A DNA stretch of 64,000 nucleotides from Promethearchaeia archaeon (GCA_029856145.1 JAHQWK010000011.1:117506-181505); one strand, 5' to 3'. Positions 51,731 through 63,106 are shown, numbered from the stretch's first letter. Made by a program: numbers and translations. Notes: generated by a model not told the origin, from the sequence alone.

Positions 51731-53584
51731 TTAGTGAACTGTAACCGTTTTTGCAAGATTTAATGGTTTATCAGGATCTAAATTATGTTCAAGGGCTGCA
51801 TAATAAGCTAATAATTGTAGGGCTGGAATAAAAGTTATTGAACTAAAAAGACTATGATATTTATCCTCAGGTTGAGGTATTCGAATTGTAATATCACTCA
51901 GATTAGTAATCTTTACGTCGCTTTCTACGACTAATGAAATAATTTTACCCCCTCTTGCTTTAAATTCCATAACATTTCCAACCAACCTTTCATAGGTTTC
52001 ATCTGGAGGTGCGATAAAGATAATAGGGTATCCCTCTCTTACTAAAGAAATTGGTCCATGTTTTGCATGTGCTGCTGAATATCCTTCAATAAAACGACAA
52101 GCAACTTCTTTTAATTTTAACCCCCCTTCTTTTGCTGTTGCTATTGAAGCGCCACGGGCTAGAAAGAAAAAATTTAGATTTTTTTCTAAGTTTTTTACAA
52201 TATATTTAATTAAATCAACATTTTTTTCAAGAAAGTTCTCTATAATATCAGGGACAGATTGTAAAGCCTCATAATATTTCTGAATTTCTTCATTTGACAG
52301 TTTTTTTCTCAATTTAGCAATCTCTAAAGCGACTAATGCAAGTGTTAGAACTTGGGAAACATATGTTTTAGTAGCAGCAACTCCAATTTCAGGACCTGCT
52401 TGAGTAATTAAAACTTGATCTGAATGTCTAGTAAGTGTTGATCCAACAATATTTGTAATTGATAATATTTTTACACTTGGATTATATTTTTTTGCCCATC
52501 GAATTGGTTCAATTAGATCAATAGTTTCTCCCGATTGTGATACTGCTATTATTACAGAATTATCTTCAAGACAATTATCTAATTGAGTTTTAAATTCAGA
52601 ACATTCTATTGCTTCAATATATTTGCCAAGAAATTTTGTTACAATAAATTTTCCTGCTAATGAAGCATAGAAAGAGGTTCCAGCAGCTGTGATATATATA
52701 TGTTCTGCATTTATCAATGACTCAGAGAATTCTTTCAAAGACTCAGTAGGTATTTTCATAGTTCTTCTTAGAGCCATGGGTTCTTCATAAATCTCTTTCA
52801 ACATGAAGTGATCGTAGCCCTCCTTCTCAGCAGCACCAATATTCCAGTCAATAGTCATTAATTTTTTATTTTCTATTCTCTTTTCGCTCATTATATTGAA
52901 AAACTCAACACTATTGGGTCTTAAAATTGCTAATTCATCATCATCCAATATATAACATTTTCTAGTGTATTTTAAAAAAGCAGGAATATCAGATGCACAA
53001 TAAGTAGTGTTTTTCGCAATCCCTAAAACTAAGGGTGATTCTCTTCGAACAACAATAATAGTATCTGGATAATCAGCATGACAAATAGCCAGTGCAAACG
53101 CACCTTTACACTTTTTAATAGCAGAAACCACAGCTTCTTTTAAATTTCCATGAGTGTTCAAATTTTCTTCAATTAGATGAGGAATGATTTCTGTATCAGT
53201 TTCAGATTTAAAAACATGCCCCTTTGATATTAACTCCTCTTTCAGTTCAAAAAAATTTTCAAGAATTCCGTTATGTACTACGGCAATTTTATTATTACAA
53301 TCTAGCTGAGGATGACTATTAATCTTTGTCGGTGGACCGTGAGTTGCCCATCTGGTGTGAGCTAACGCAAGTTTAGAACCATTCGGAAACTCATTTAATT
53401 TCAACTTTTTATGGATCTCATCAATTTTACCAGAATCTTTTTTAACAAATAATTTTTTATTTGCTATATAAACAATTCCACAAGAATCATATCCACGATA
53501 TTCTAGGCGTTTTATTCCTTCGAATACATTATTACCTATGTTTAAATTCTCTTCATTAGTAACAATACCAAAGATGCCACACAT
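51731..53584 (-). CDS. glmS: Glutamine-fructose-6-phosphate aminotransferase
   Basis: MCGIFGIVTN start (trimmed from ORF track 53602), GYDSCGI, two SIS domains, C-terminal LAKTVTVH. Confidence 0.95.
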   Translation of the reverse strand: MCGIFGIVTNEENLNIGNNVFEGIKRLEYRGYDSCGIVYIANKKLFVKKDSGKIDEIHKKLKLNEFPNGSKLALAHTRWATHGPPTKINSHPQLDCNNKIAVVHNGILENFFELKEELISKGHVFKSETDTEIIPHLIEENLNTHGNLKEAVVSAIKKCKGAFALAICHADYPDTIIVVRRESPLVLGIAKNTTYCASDIPAFLKYTRKCYILDDDELAILRPNSVEFFNIMSEKRIENKKLMTIDWNIGAAEKEGYDHFMLKEIYEEPMALRRTMKIPTESLKEFSESLINAEHIYITAAGTSFYASLAGKFIVTKFLGKYIEAIECSEFKTQLDNCLEDNSVIIAVSQSGETIDLIEPIRWAKKYNPSVKILSITNIVGSTLTRHSDQVLITQAGPEIGVAATKTYVSQVLTLALVALEIAKLRKKLSNEEIQKYYEALQSVPDIIENFLEKNVDLIKYIVKNLEKNLNFFFLARGASIATAKEGGLKLKEVACRFIEGYSAAHAKHGPISLVREGYPIIFIAPPDETYERLVGNVMEFKARGGKIISLVVESDVKITNLSDITIRIPQPEDKYHSLFSSITFIPALQLLAYYAALEHNLDPDKPLNLAKTVTVH

Positions 53585-53723
53585 TGCCACACATTTTACC
53601 AAATCATATTCAATGTTATCAAGTTAAAGATATTTTGAAAAATATTTTAAGATTATTGAATTTTGGATAATATAATATAAAATTAAAGAATAATTACAAT
53701 TGGGCTAAAAAAAACTAAAACCT

Positions 53724-55160
53724 TTATATGAGATTTAATTTCTGCATATTTCTCATTGCTACATTGTTCATTTCTATTGAGTGGTTTATATCTATGGTAG
53801 ATTCACCTGAAATTCTTAAATAAGGGCTTGTTCCAGATCTTCTTATTAAAAGCCAACCATCTTCAAAATCGAATCTACATCCATCCATTCTATTGATGTT
53901 TGCTTCTTCTTTTCCCAAATCATCAAAAGTCTCTTTCATTTCATTAATAATCATCTGATGAATTTCTTCTGTAAATGGGATATCCTGTTTTAGTGCAAAT
54001 TTCTCAGCATAGTATGGGTATTCAGGAATATCTTTTAATAATTCTTTTAAATTACTTCCTGTCTTGATTATCATTTGCAATATAGTAGCTATAGAAACTA
54101 TTGAATCAGGACCAAAATGATAATTAGGCCAGATATACGTGCCAGAAGTTTCACCTCCTAAAAAGCCACCATATTTTTGTAGTGCTAGAGATACCTTAAT
54201 ATCTCCAACTTCTGTTCGAATAACTTCACAACCAAGAGGATTTAAGACATCTTCAATTAGACTTGATGAATTAACAGGAGTTGCTACTTTCATTTCATCC
54301 TTGGATAATGTATTTTCTTGAATAATATGTGTTGCTAATAGTGTTAACAATCGAATTGGATCAACTATTTCACCAGCTTCATCTAAAAAGATAACTCTAT
54401 CAGCGTCTCCATCAAGTGCGATACCGATATCTCTTTGTTGAGAAATTTTTAAAAATTTAGATATTTGGATCAAATTCTCTTTACTTGGTTCTGAATGACG
54501 TCCAGGGAATCTCCCATCCATTTGACTATTTATTGTCATTATATTTATGTTATAAGTAGAAAGAAGTTTTGGCACTATATCACAGCCAGAACCATTCCCC
54601 GGATCTACAATAATATTTAACTTGCTTCCATCAAATTTTATACGATTGGTTATATCTGAAATATGAAGATCATTTATGTCATTAATTTCAGTTACTTTTC
54701 CTATCTGGTCATATTCAATTTTAAGAAAATCCTTCTCATCATAAATTCTCGAAATTTTAATTTCTTGTTCGGGAGAATATCCTACACCAGAGGGGTTCCA
54801 TAACTTTAACCCTATATATTCGGGAGTGTTATGTGAAGCAGTTATCATAACTCCAGCATCAGCCTCTAAAAAACGCAAAGATGCCGCTAAAGTAGGAGTA
54901 GTAACAATTCCTAAAGTTTTAACATTGCATCCACTACTGATAATTCCAGAAATTAGTGCATATTCTATTGGTAATGCTGAAATTCTAATATCTTTTCCAA
55001 TTACTACAGTGCCGCCATTTAAATACGTTCCTAGTGCTAACCCTACCTCAAGACTCATTATTGGTGTGAACATAAGATCTGATTCAGAATAATTTAAAAA
55101 TACACGACGTATACCGGAGGTACCAAAAATCGAATCTGTCATAGTTTTCTTCTTAAGCAA
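53724..55160 (-). CDS. Phosphoglucosamine mutase / phosphomannomutase
   Basis: TASHNTPEYIGLK, LDGDADRVIFLD, GGETSGTYIW, RRSGTSPYLRIS. Confidence 0.9.
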   Translation of the reverse strand: MLKKKTMTDSIFGTSGIRRVFLNYSESDLMFTPIMSLEVGLALGTYLNGGTVVIGKDIRISALPIEYALISGIISSGCNVKTLGIVTTPTLAASLRFLEADAGVMITASHNTPEYIGLKLWNPSGVGYSPEQEIKISRIYDEKDFLKIEYDQIGKVTEINDINDLHISDITNRIKFDGSKLNIIVDPGNGSGCDIVPKLLSTYNINIMTINSQMDGRFPGRHSEPSKENLIQISKFLKISQQRDIGIALDGDADRVIFLDEAGEIVDPIRLLTLLATHIIQENTLSKDEMKVATPVNSSSLIEDVLNPLGCEVIRTEVGDIKVSLALQKYGGFLGGETSGTYIWPNYHFGPDSIVSIATILQMIIKTGSNLKELLKDIPEYPYYAEKFALKQDIPFTEEIHQMIINEMKETFDDLGKEEANINRMDGCRFDFEDGWLLIRRSGTSPYLRISGESTIDINHSIEMNNVAMRNMQKLNLI

Positions 55161-55428
55161 TATTATATTTTTTTACAATTACAACTGTATCTTAATATAA
55201 GATTAAGAAGGTTTTTTACTTTTTATATTTAATTTATGTAATTTTTCACTGTGGTATTGGGAAATTAATACAAGAATTAGATAAGAATTAGACATTAGCT
55301 AAATTTAACTGGTTTTTTTCTTCTTTTAAATACCGAATTTTAATAGAAAATGGAAAACTATTAATTTTTTCACAACAATAATTTAATAAGTATTGAAACA
55401 AGAGTTATATCTTTAGACTTTTAATCAA

Positions 55429-56907
55429 ATGATCTTTCAAGGATTATTCAACATTTTGGACCTTTATTTTAAAGAGACTGATCTATTCTATAATAATATT
55501 GATCTCTATTTCCGAGATAAAATCAATAGTTATTTTGTGGAAACTCATGTAAATAAGAATAATATAAACCAAAAAATTGAAGAACTCACAACATATCTTA
55601 TAAAGATATTGAAAGAAATTGGGTTTGAAAGGTCTGGTATTGAAAATGAATTCTTGGATCCATTTTTAGAATTAAGAAATAAAGAAAAAGAAAAAATTAC
55701 TTCAATAATAGAGCTTTATGAAATAAAGATAGCACCAATAATTTATGAAATCTTTTTAGAAACAATTGTTGATTATCTTGTGGATATTGAATTAGCCCCT
55801 TTAATGTTAAAGTTGAAATCTGAAGGTTTTCTAACAATTGAGTTTGTTATAGAACTTCGGAACTTGAAAAACTTGATTGAGAGCTCCCCTGAAAAGAGAG
55901 ATAATTTAAAAAAATATATTCAAATTCAAGAAAGAATTATTGATAAATTCAAAAGGAATAAACAAAATATTGAAAGTTTGGAAGATTTACCAGAGCCTCA
56001 ATTTAAACTTCAAATATTGTACTTAATTTATAGAATCATTCATTTCTTCCACCTTCAAAAGATGTTTGATTTTTCTCACTTAAAATCATATTTAGAAGGA
56101 AATGTGGATGAATGGTTAATAGATGTTCCTTTGGTTTCACTAAAAAATCCCGATATTTATTTTTGTGGCATTTATCTAGCTAAAAATCTGAATATTAATC
56201 TTGATGAGAAAAAAATTATCGATTTTTTAATAAATTTATATGAAGAAGCTATAGATAGATATGAATCTCCTCTCATCGAGGCTACTGACGGAGCTTATTA
56301 TTTCATCAAATCAACCGAAATGATGAGATTTTGGTTGGATTTTGAAAAAGTAAAGAATATTATTAAATCTGAACCGCAATTTTTTGAATCTAATTATTTA
56401 AAAAATCTAGAAACATCTCAATTAGTTGTTATATTAAAATTATATCACCATCTTGGAGTAAGTAAATTCGAAAATGAAAAAAGGGCAATCAAAGAAGAAA
56501 TTGAATTAAGAATAACACCAGAAGGAATCAAACAATTCAGAGAAGGATTTGTATCATCAGAAGCTACATATTATGTTCTCTTTTGTAATTATATGAACAA
56601 TTCACTTGATAAGCTAAAAGATTTTAATCTTTTAAAAAATGTTGTGTCTCGTATCTATAGGAATTTAGAACTTCTTGATTTTTCAATAGATACAAATTAT
56701 GATTTAATAAGTGAATTATTTTACTCAATTGAAAGTTTAAAATTATTCAATTGTATAGAAACTAAAGAAATGATAATTCATCTAGCAAAATTTTTGTTTC
56801 CACAAGAAATTAATGAAAGAATCTCAATCACTAAAGAAATAATTAGGGAAAAAGCAAAATTCAGACATTTGAAAGTGGATAGAGTTACTGGAGAAACAAT
56901 TTATTAG
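55429..56907 (+). CDS. Hypothetical helical protein
   Basis: 492 aa intact ORF, no recognised family. Confidence 0.6.
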   Translation: MIFQGLFNILDLYFKETDLFYNNIDLYFRDKINSYFVETHVNKNNINQKIEELTTYLIKILKEIGFERSGIENEFLDPFLELRNKEKEKITSIIELYEIKIAPIIYEIFLETIVDYLVDIELAPLMLKLKSEGFLTIEFVIELRNLKNLIESSPEKRDNLKKYIQIQERIIDKFKRNKQNIESLEDLPEPQFKLQILYLIYRIIHFFHLQKMFDFSHLKSYLEGNVDEWLIDVPLVSLKNPDIYFCGIYLAKNLNINLDEKKIIDFLINLYEEAIDRYESPLIEATDGAYYFIKSTEMMRFWLDFEKVKNIIKSEPQFFESNYLKNLETSQLVVILKLYHHLGVSKFENEKRAIKEEIELRITPEGIKQFREGFVSSEATYYVLFCNYMNNSLDKLKDFNLLKNVVSRIYRNLELLDFSIDTNYDLISELFYSIESLKLFNCIETKEMIIHLAKFLFPQEINERISITKEIIREKAKFRHLKVDRVTGETIY

Positions 56908-57022
56908 TTTAGATTAGATCTTGATTATTTTTGTTTATTTAATGAATTTAATATATAATATCATTAAGACTAAAAATTATTTATTAATCTTAATCATTTT
57001 ACTAAGATAATAAAAAAACCTA

Positions 57023-58510
57023 TTGATATTTATGGATTTAAAAGATTTTGAACTAATTTATAAAGAAAATCGAAATGAAATTAAAGATAAACAGAAGATA
57101 GAGAAAAGACTAAGAGAAATTGTTGGAGATAACAATGTTTCAACGAATGAGATTGATATTTTAGCTTATACAAAGGATGCATCCCTTATAACGTTAAATT
57201 GGGCAATTCAAGGAAAAATTGCAGGTTTACCTGATTTTATAACGTGGCCAGAAACGATAAAACAGATATGCGAAATTTTAAAGTTTGTAAATCAAGAGAA
57301 GATCCCAGTCATACCTTATGGAGAAGGATCTGGAGTTGTTGGGGGCGCAATAGCTATTCGGGGTGGAATTATTATTGATATGAAAAAATTTAATAAAATT
57401 CTCGAAATTAATGATAAAAATTTGACTGTTACGGCTCAAACTGGTATTAATGGAATGAATTTAGAACGTTATTTAAATGCTAAAGGATATACAACGGGTC
57501 ATATACCTCAATCTCTCTACATTTCCTCTTTAGGTGGATGGATAGCACATCGTGCTGCCGGTCAATTCAGTACTAAATATGGAAAGATAGAAGATATTAT
57601 CTTAGGAATGGAGGTTATTTTACCTCAAGGTGACATTGTAGATTTTAAAACAACCCCCAGAGCTTCAACAGGACCTCAACTTGAAAAATTATTTATAGGT
57701 GGAGAAGGTACTCTTGGAATAGTTACCAAAGCTACTCTAAAGATTTGGCCGAGTCCAGAAAAAAGAAAATTAATCTCTTATGCTTTTCCTTCCATTGAAG
57801 ATTCTTTTGATGCCACACGACAAATATTAAGAGAAAATATATATCCTGCAGTTATACGAATTTATGATCAATTTGAAACAATGAGACATTTTCCAGATAT
57901 TGATAATGCAAAAGATAAAGTTATGGTTATATTTGTCTGTGAGGGAAATACAAAGCTCGTCGACTTGGAAGAATCGATCACTAGAGAAAAATGTGAGAAT
58001 AATTTTGGTGTAGATTGTGGAGTACACCCCGTAGAACATTGGTTTGAGACTAGATTTAGAGTAACAGAAACTTCAGCAATGCCCCCATATAAAATAGTAT
58101 TTGACACGATTGAAGTTGCTTCTCTTTGGGAAAATGCATCAGATATCTATCATAACGTTTTAGAATCAATGAAAAAACTACAAGGTGTTATAATGATTAC
58201 TGCTCATGTTTCACACTTTTATCCAAATGGAGTTGGGATTTATTTCAGTTTTGGTGGAGTCCCTGCAAAAGAGCAAACAGATTTGGAGTATTACCAAAAA
58301 TGCTGGGATACAATAATTAAGGCAGTATTAGATGCTGGTGGCTCAATTGCCCACCATCATGGAATAGGTATTAATAGAGCTCATTGGATGGAAAGCGAGT
58401 TGGGTGAATCTATGAATACTTTAAAAGATATTAAAAAATTACTTGATCCAAATAATATTCTAAATCCAGGGAAAATTTATGTAAACACTTGGAAAGGAGG
58501 TGAAAAATAA
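57023..58510 (+). CDS. FAD-linked oxidase (GlcD/AGPS-like)
   Basis: PEtIKQICEILKFVNQEKIPVIPYGEGSGVVGGA FAD-binding PCMH region; C-terminal GGSIAHHHGIGINRAHWMESELG...LDPNNILNPGK. Confidence 0.88.
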   Translation: MIFMDLKDFELIYKENRNEIKDKQKIEKRLREIVGDNNVSTNEIDILAYTKDASLITLNWAIQGKIAGLPDFITWPETIKQICEILKFVNQEKIPVIPYGEGSGVVGGAIAIRGGIIIDMKKFNKILEINDKNLTVTAQTGINGMNLERYLNAKGYTTGHIPQSLYISSLGGWIAHRAAGQFSTKYGKIEDIILGMEVILPQGDIVDFKTTPRASTGPQLEKLFIGGEGTLGIVTKATLKIWPSPEKRKLISYAFPSIEDSFDATRQILRENIYPAVIRIYDQFETMRHFPDIDNAKDKVMVIFVCEGNTKLVDLEESITREKCENNFGVDCGVHPVEHWFETRFRVTETSAMPPYKIVFDTIEVASLWENASDIYHNVLESMKKLQGVIMITAHVSHFYPNGVGIYFSFGGVPAKEQTDLEYYQKCWDTIIKAVLDAGGSIAHHHGIGINRAHWMESELGESMNTLKDIKKLLDPNNILNPGKIYVNTWKGGEK

Positions 58511-59785
58511 ATGGGTGTTGAAGAAACATTAAAAAAATATAGTTGGATTTTACCGCTTATCCAAAAAGCTGATAGAGCAACCAGATCAATGATAATGAAG
58601 AATTTTAGGCAAAAAAAGACAAATTTTTATCCTGAAGGCGAAGTTAAAGCTGATGTTGGAAATTTAATTAATTGCATGCTTTGCCCAAATATGTGTCGCT
58701 TCGATTGCGGGACTTTGGTTGCTTCACAAAACGAAAGTATGAGTCCTGCTTATAAAGCTAGAATTGGTTACTATATAACAATGGGATTGATAGATCCAAT
58801 GAAAAAAGAAAACAAGGCTTTCATTGATTTGATGTACAAATGTACAAATGAGGAAAACTGTAAGATTTGGTGCCCTTTTGATTTTTCTGTCGTATCACTT
58901 TTAGAAACTGTCAGAGATGATTTAAATGATAAAGGATTAATGCCAGAATATTGCAAAAAGCAAATAAATAAATTAAATAAGACCAATACCATAGAAGATT
59001 ACAATATTTTCGAAACTTATGAGGAAAAAGGAATAGAAAATACAGAAACAGATGGGAACGATGATGTTTTTTATTATATTGGATGTGAATCTATGAAATT
59101 TCCTGAAGTAGTAAAAGCAAATATTCAAATTTTAAAAAAAGCAGGAGTCCATTTTTCAACCAATCTTGAGAAAAAAGTTTGTTGTGGCGGTCCAGCTTTT
59201 AATATTAGAGATCTAGAAACTGCTAAAGAATTTGCTAATAAAAATAAAGAACTGATTGAATCTTCTGGTGCTGAAATTATTATATCAGACTGTCCTGGCT
59301 GTGTTCTAACTTTAACAAATAGATATGAAAAAGCGGGAATTAAAATTGAAAAGCAAATACTCCATACTGTTCAATATTTTAAGAAATTAATAGATAATGG
59401 AAAATTAAGATTCAAAAATAGCATTCCAGAAGAGTATAGAAAGATAACAATTCATGATCCTTGTCTAATTGCGAGGAATCTAAAGGATACAGAATCAATT
59501 AGAGAAATTCTTAAGAAAATTCCAAGTTTAGAAGTAGTTGAACCTATTTATAATAAAGAATATGTTCATTGTTGTGGTTGGAGTGGTACTGCCCATTGGG
59601 CAGATAAAGACTTAGCTGTTAAAGAAGCACGAAATAGAATTAATGAATTAAAGGAAACGGGAATGAGCGTATTTGTTTCTGCTTGCCCTCTTTGCGAACT
59701 AGGACTAGGTTATGGGATTGCAGAATCTGAAAAAGAAAAATATAATATACTAGATATATCTGAATTATTATTAACATTACTTTAA
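58511..59785 (+). CDS. Fe-S oxidoreductase with CCG domains (HdrD/GlpC-like)
   Basis: CMLCPNMCRFDC Fe-S motif; two CCG-type motifs KVCCGGPAFN and HCCGWSGTAHW. Confidence 0.88.
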   Translation: MGVEETLKKYSWILPLIQKADRATRSMIMKNFRQKKTNFYPEGEVKADVGNLINCMLCPNMCRFDCGTLVASQNESMSPAYKARIGYYITMGLIDPMKKENKAFIDLMYKCTNEENCKIWCPFDFSVVSLLETVRDDLNDKGLMPEYCKKQINKLNKTNTIEDYNIFETYEEKGIENTETDGNDDVFYYIGCESMKFPEVVKANIQILKKAGVHFSTNLEKKVCCGGPAFNIRDLETAKEFANKNKELIESSGAEIIISDCPGCVLTLTNRYEKAGIKIEKQILHTVQYFKKLIDNGKLRFKNSIPEEYRKITIHDPCLIARNLKDTESIREILKKIPSLEVVEPIYNKEYVHCCGWSGTAHWADKDLAVKEARNRINELKETGMSVFVSACPLCELGLGYGIAESEKEKYNILDISELLLTLL

Positions 59786-59813
59786 TATTTAAATTAATAA
59801 TTTAAGTGGTTAT

Positions 59814-61274
59814 ATGAGCGATTTGATTTGTATATTTGATGTTGGAACGACTGGGGCAAGAACAATTGTATTTGATATTAATGGTAAAGAAGTTGCTAAA
59901 GCTTATGAAGAATATCCTGTTATAAAGCAGCCAATAGGAATTTCTGAGCAAAATCCAATAATTTGGTGGAATGCTGTTAAAAATACATGTAATAAAGTGG
60001 CTAGAACAATTAATCTTGAAGATATAATTGGAATAACTGCAACATTTCTTCGAGCAGCAGTAACAATTATTGATAAAAAAGGTGAAGTACTCCATCCTGC
60101 TTTAACTTGGATGGATGAAAGACAAGAACATACAGCAATAGAATGGAAAAAAGATGTGGATCTCAGAAGATCGATTCCAAAAATACTCTGGGTTAAGAAT
60201 AATAAACCAGATTTATTCAGTAGATCTGATAAAATTATCCATACTGATTCCTATATTTATATGAAATTATGTGAAGAATGTGTAACAGACCCAACAATGG
60301 GGATTTGGGGAATATTAGATAATAATTCACTTGAATGGGATGAGGGATTAGCGGAACGCTTTGATTTACCCATAGACCTTTGGCCAGAATTGCATCGACC
60401 CGGAGAAATTATTGGTGAATTATCCAGTAGTGCTGCGGATGTTTTAGGTTTAAAGAAAAACATTCCTATTATAACAGGGGGCAGTGATCAACAATGTTCA
60501 GCATTGGGATTAGGTGTTATTAATGTAGGTCAAGCTAAAGCTACTACTGGGACAGGAACATTTGTAGATTATGTTGTAGATCACCCTATTGAACCCGCGG
60601 GAGATTTTCCTATTTTTTCACTACCTTCTGTTATAAAGGGTAAGTGGAATATTGAGGGTGTTTATCCAGGAACGGGTGATGCATTAAAATGGTTTGCGAA
60701 TAATTTCTCACAATTACATCTTAAACAAAGCCAAGAGCAGGGTAAAAATGTGTATGACATGCTAACTTCAGAAGCAGCAACGATTCCCCCCGGAAGTGGA
60801 GGATTGCTATTTTTAACGGCATTATCTATCTTCCGAAAAGGGACAATTCATGGTTTAGATTGGAATCATACTAGAGCGCATATAATACGTTCGATAATGG
60901 AATCCGCTGCCCTGGGTACTCGATATTATCTCCAAACAACTGAAGCAATGGGGGGTGAAAAAACAACTGAATTAAGAGTTGATGGAGGAGGAATGAATAG
61001 TGATTTATGGGTTCAAATTTTTGCAGATACTATAGAGAAAAAAATATTAGTTTCAGAGAATAAAGATGGTGCTGCTATGGGTGCAGCGATTTTGGGATAT
61101 TTAGGATGTAAAAGATATAATACAATTGAGAAAGCTGTTGAAAATATGATTAGATTTCCTACATTTAAAAATCCAATTAAAGAAAATTCAAAAATATATA
61201 GAAAATTATATAGAATTTTTCTACCAACACTTCTAGAAATTTATTCAAAAAAGCGAGTCACTAAAGATTTATAA
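59814..61274 (+). CDS. FGGY-family carbohydrate kinase (glycerol/xylulokinase-like)
   Basis: FDVGTTGARTIVFD, TWMDERQ, GGSDQQCSALGLGV, LRVDGGGMNSDLWVQIFAD. Confidence 0.9.
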   Translation: MSDLICIFDVGTTGARTIVFDINGKEVAKAYEEYPVIKQPIGISEQNPIIWWNAVKNTCNKVARTINLEDIIGITATFLRAAVTIIDKKGEVLHPALTWMDERQEHTAIEWKKDVDLRRSIPKILWVKNNKPDLFSRSDKIIHTDSYIYMKLCEECVTDPTMGIWGILDNNSLEWDEGLAERFDLPIDLWPELHRPGEIIGELSSSAADVLGLKKNIPIITGGSDQQCSALGLGVINVGQAKATTGTGTFVDYVVDHPIEPAGDFPIFSLPSVIKGKWNIEGVYPGTGDALKWFANNFSQLHLKQSQEQGKNVYDMLTSEAATIPPGSGGLLFLTALSIFRKGTIHGLDWNHTRAHIIRSIMESAALGTRYYLQTTEAMGGEKTTELRVDGGGMNSDLWVQIFADTIEKKILVSENKDGAAMGAAILGYLGCKRYNTIEKAVENMIRFPTFKNPIKENSKIYRKLYRIFLPTLLEIYSKKRVTKDL

Positions 61275-61403
61275 TTTTTTTTTATTTATTAACACTTTTT
61301 CAAGATGATTAGGAGTTAAAATCAGCAATTTTGAAAATTTAGTAAAGTATTTTTGGAATATATTATTTCAAAAATTATAGAATATAATAAGTTTCTAGCT
61401 CAC

Positions 61404-62231
61404 ATGCCTTATTTCAAGAACCAAGAGGGTTACAATCTATATTATGAAAATATTAACCCAGATTCAAAAACTTGTACCATTATTTTACTTCATGGATTTG
61501 CCTCTTCTGCTTCTTTCTTTAAAGCACAAATAAATATCTTGAAGAAGAATTATCGAATTATTGCTTTTGATGCATTAGGGCATGGGAGGAGTGATCACCC
61601 CCAAGAAATTAATCTCTCAAAAAATCTCAGATATGATATCATTAGAGACTTAGAAGATCTTCTAAAATATTTGGAAGTAAGCGAAAAATACGGTATAATA
61701 GGGCACTCTCTTGTAGGGGGGATGATTGGTCAACTCTTCGCAGTAAAACATCCTGAAGATATCAAATTTCTTATCTTATTGAATTCCGGATACATTATGA
61801 TTGATAATGTTATAAGAAATATATTTTATAATTTACTCCCATATTTTATCCGAATGAATTTTCTTGATGTGCTAGCAAATTCTGTTGAAAAAATATTAGA
61901 TAAAACTATACCATATATTATTACGGCTTTATCTGATTCTTTAGCTGGACTAAAATTAACAAAAGATCAATTACATATGCAAATTGAAGATCAAATTTTT
62001 CGAATGATTCATGAAATAAAAGAATACGATCCATCAGATATTAGCTGCCCTACTCTAATAATTGGTGGAAGGCTTGATAATTTTGCTCCAGAGCAGATGT
62101 CGGAAGAATTGCATAGAATGATCCCTAATTCTTCATTAAGTATAATTGATATTGCAGGACATTTCGCTCCTGCTCAGAGGAAAGAGGTAGTTAATGAATT
62201 AATTTGTGATTTTATTAAAACTCTTAAATGA
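61404..62231 (+). CDS. Alpha/beta hydrolase
   Basis: LLHGFASSASFF, IIGHSLVGGMIGQ nucleophile elbow, IAGHFAP; ATG at 61404 preferred over TTG at 61353. Confidence 0.85.
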   Translation: MPYFKNQEGYNLYYENINPDSKTCTIILLHGFASSASFFKAQINILKKNYRIIAFDALGHGRSDHPQEINLSKNLRYDIIRDLEDLLKYLEVSEKYGIIGHSLVGGMIGQLFAVKHPEDIKFLILLNSGYIMIDNVIRNIFYNLLPYFIRMNFLDVLANSVEKILDKTIPYIITALSDSLAGLKLTKDQLHMQIEDQIFRMIHEIKEYDPSDISCPTLIIGGRLDNFAPEQMSEELHRMIPNSSLSIIDIAGHFAPAQRKEVVNELICDFIKTLK

Positions 62232-62252
62232 ATTCGTTTAGATTGATATATC

Positions 62253-62624
62253 ATGAATGAAAAAAATGACACAAATACAACTATTTCATTTTTTAAAAAA
62301 GAAGTAAAAAAATTTGTTGAAGACCGAAATTGGATTAAATACCATACTCCTAAGAATTTGGTTCAAGCTATAAATTGCGAAGCTGGAGAATTATCTCAGT
62401 TATTATTGTTTAAAGATTATATGAAAGAGGATATTTTTGATAATAAGGCTCTCCTTACAAATATTTCTGATGAAATTGCTGATGTATTTATTTACCTTAT
62501 AAGTCTGATTAATGCTTTAGACATAGATTTAAGCCAAATTTTTATAAACAAAATGGAAAAAAATAAAAAAAAATATTCAAGTAAAGAATTTAATAATGGA
62601 ATATATTATAAAAAATCAAATTAA
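62253..62624 (+). CDS. MazG-like nucleotide pyrophosphohydrolase
   Basis: INCEAGELSQLLLFKDY...ISDEIADVFIYLISLINALDIDL (EExxE-12-ExxD-type pattern). Confidence 0.8.
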   Translation: MNEKNDTNTTISFFKKEVKKFVEDRNWIKYHTPKNLVQAINCEAGELSQLLLFKDYMKEDIFDNKALLTNISDEIADVFIYLISLINALDIDLSQIFINKMEKNKKKYSSKEFNNGIYYKKSN

Positions 62625-62635
62625 GAGAATTAAAA

Positions 62636-63106
62636 ATGACTAATATAAATAAAGATCTATTAGCTCCATGTGGGCTTTATTGTGGTGTATGTGCTATACA
62701 TATCGCTGATAGAGACAATAATTTAAAGTTTAAAGAAAAACTCGTCGATGTCTACAAACCTTTTACAAAATCTATTGAAGATATTAAATGTTCGGGCTGT
62801 CTCTCAGAAAACCAAGAGAATATATTTGGATATTGTCAAACATGTCCAATCAGAGATTGCATAAAAAGTAAAGGAATTGATGGTTGTTATCAATGTGATG
62901 ATTTTCCGTGCAAAATCATAGAACGATTTCCTTTCCCTGTTGGTAAAAAAGTTATTCTAAGAGCAATACCTCGATGGAAAGAAATAGGAACTGAAAAATG
63001 GGTTGAAGAAGAGGAGAAAAGATATCATTGCCCTGAATGCGATAATTTTTTATTCCGAGGGGCAAAACGATGTAATAAATGTGGAATTTCAGTTAATGTA
63101 GATTGA
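62636..63106 (+). CDS. DUF3795-like cysteine-rich protein with C-terminal zinc ribbon
   Basis: LAPCGLYCGVCAIH, CSGC, YCQTCPIRDC, GCYQCDDFPC, CPECDNFLFRGAKRCNKC. Confidence 0.75.
   Translation: MTNINKDLLAPCGLYCGVCAIHIADRDNNLKFKEKLVDVYKPFTKSIEDIKCSGCLSENQENIFGYCQTCPIRDCIKSKGIDGCYQCDDFPCKIIERFPFPVGKKVILRAIPRWKEIGTEKWVEEEEKRYHCPECDNFLFRGAKRCNKCGISVNVD

Noticed and set aside
57827-58107. Antisense ORFs in the FAD oxidase gene (also 54139..54321, 54826..55092, 58771..58992, 59802..60095, 60257..60463)
   Set aside because: Opposite strand of strongly supported genes.
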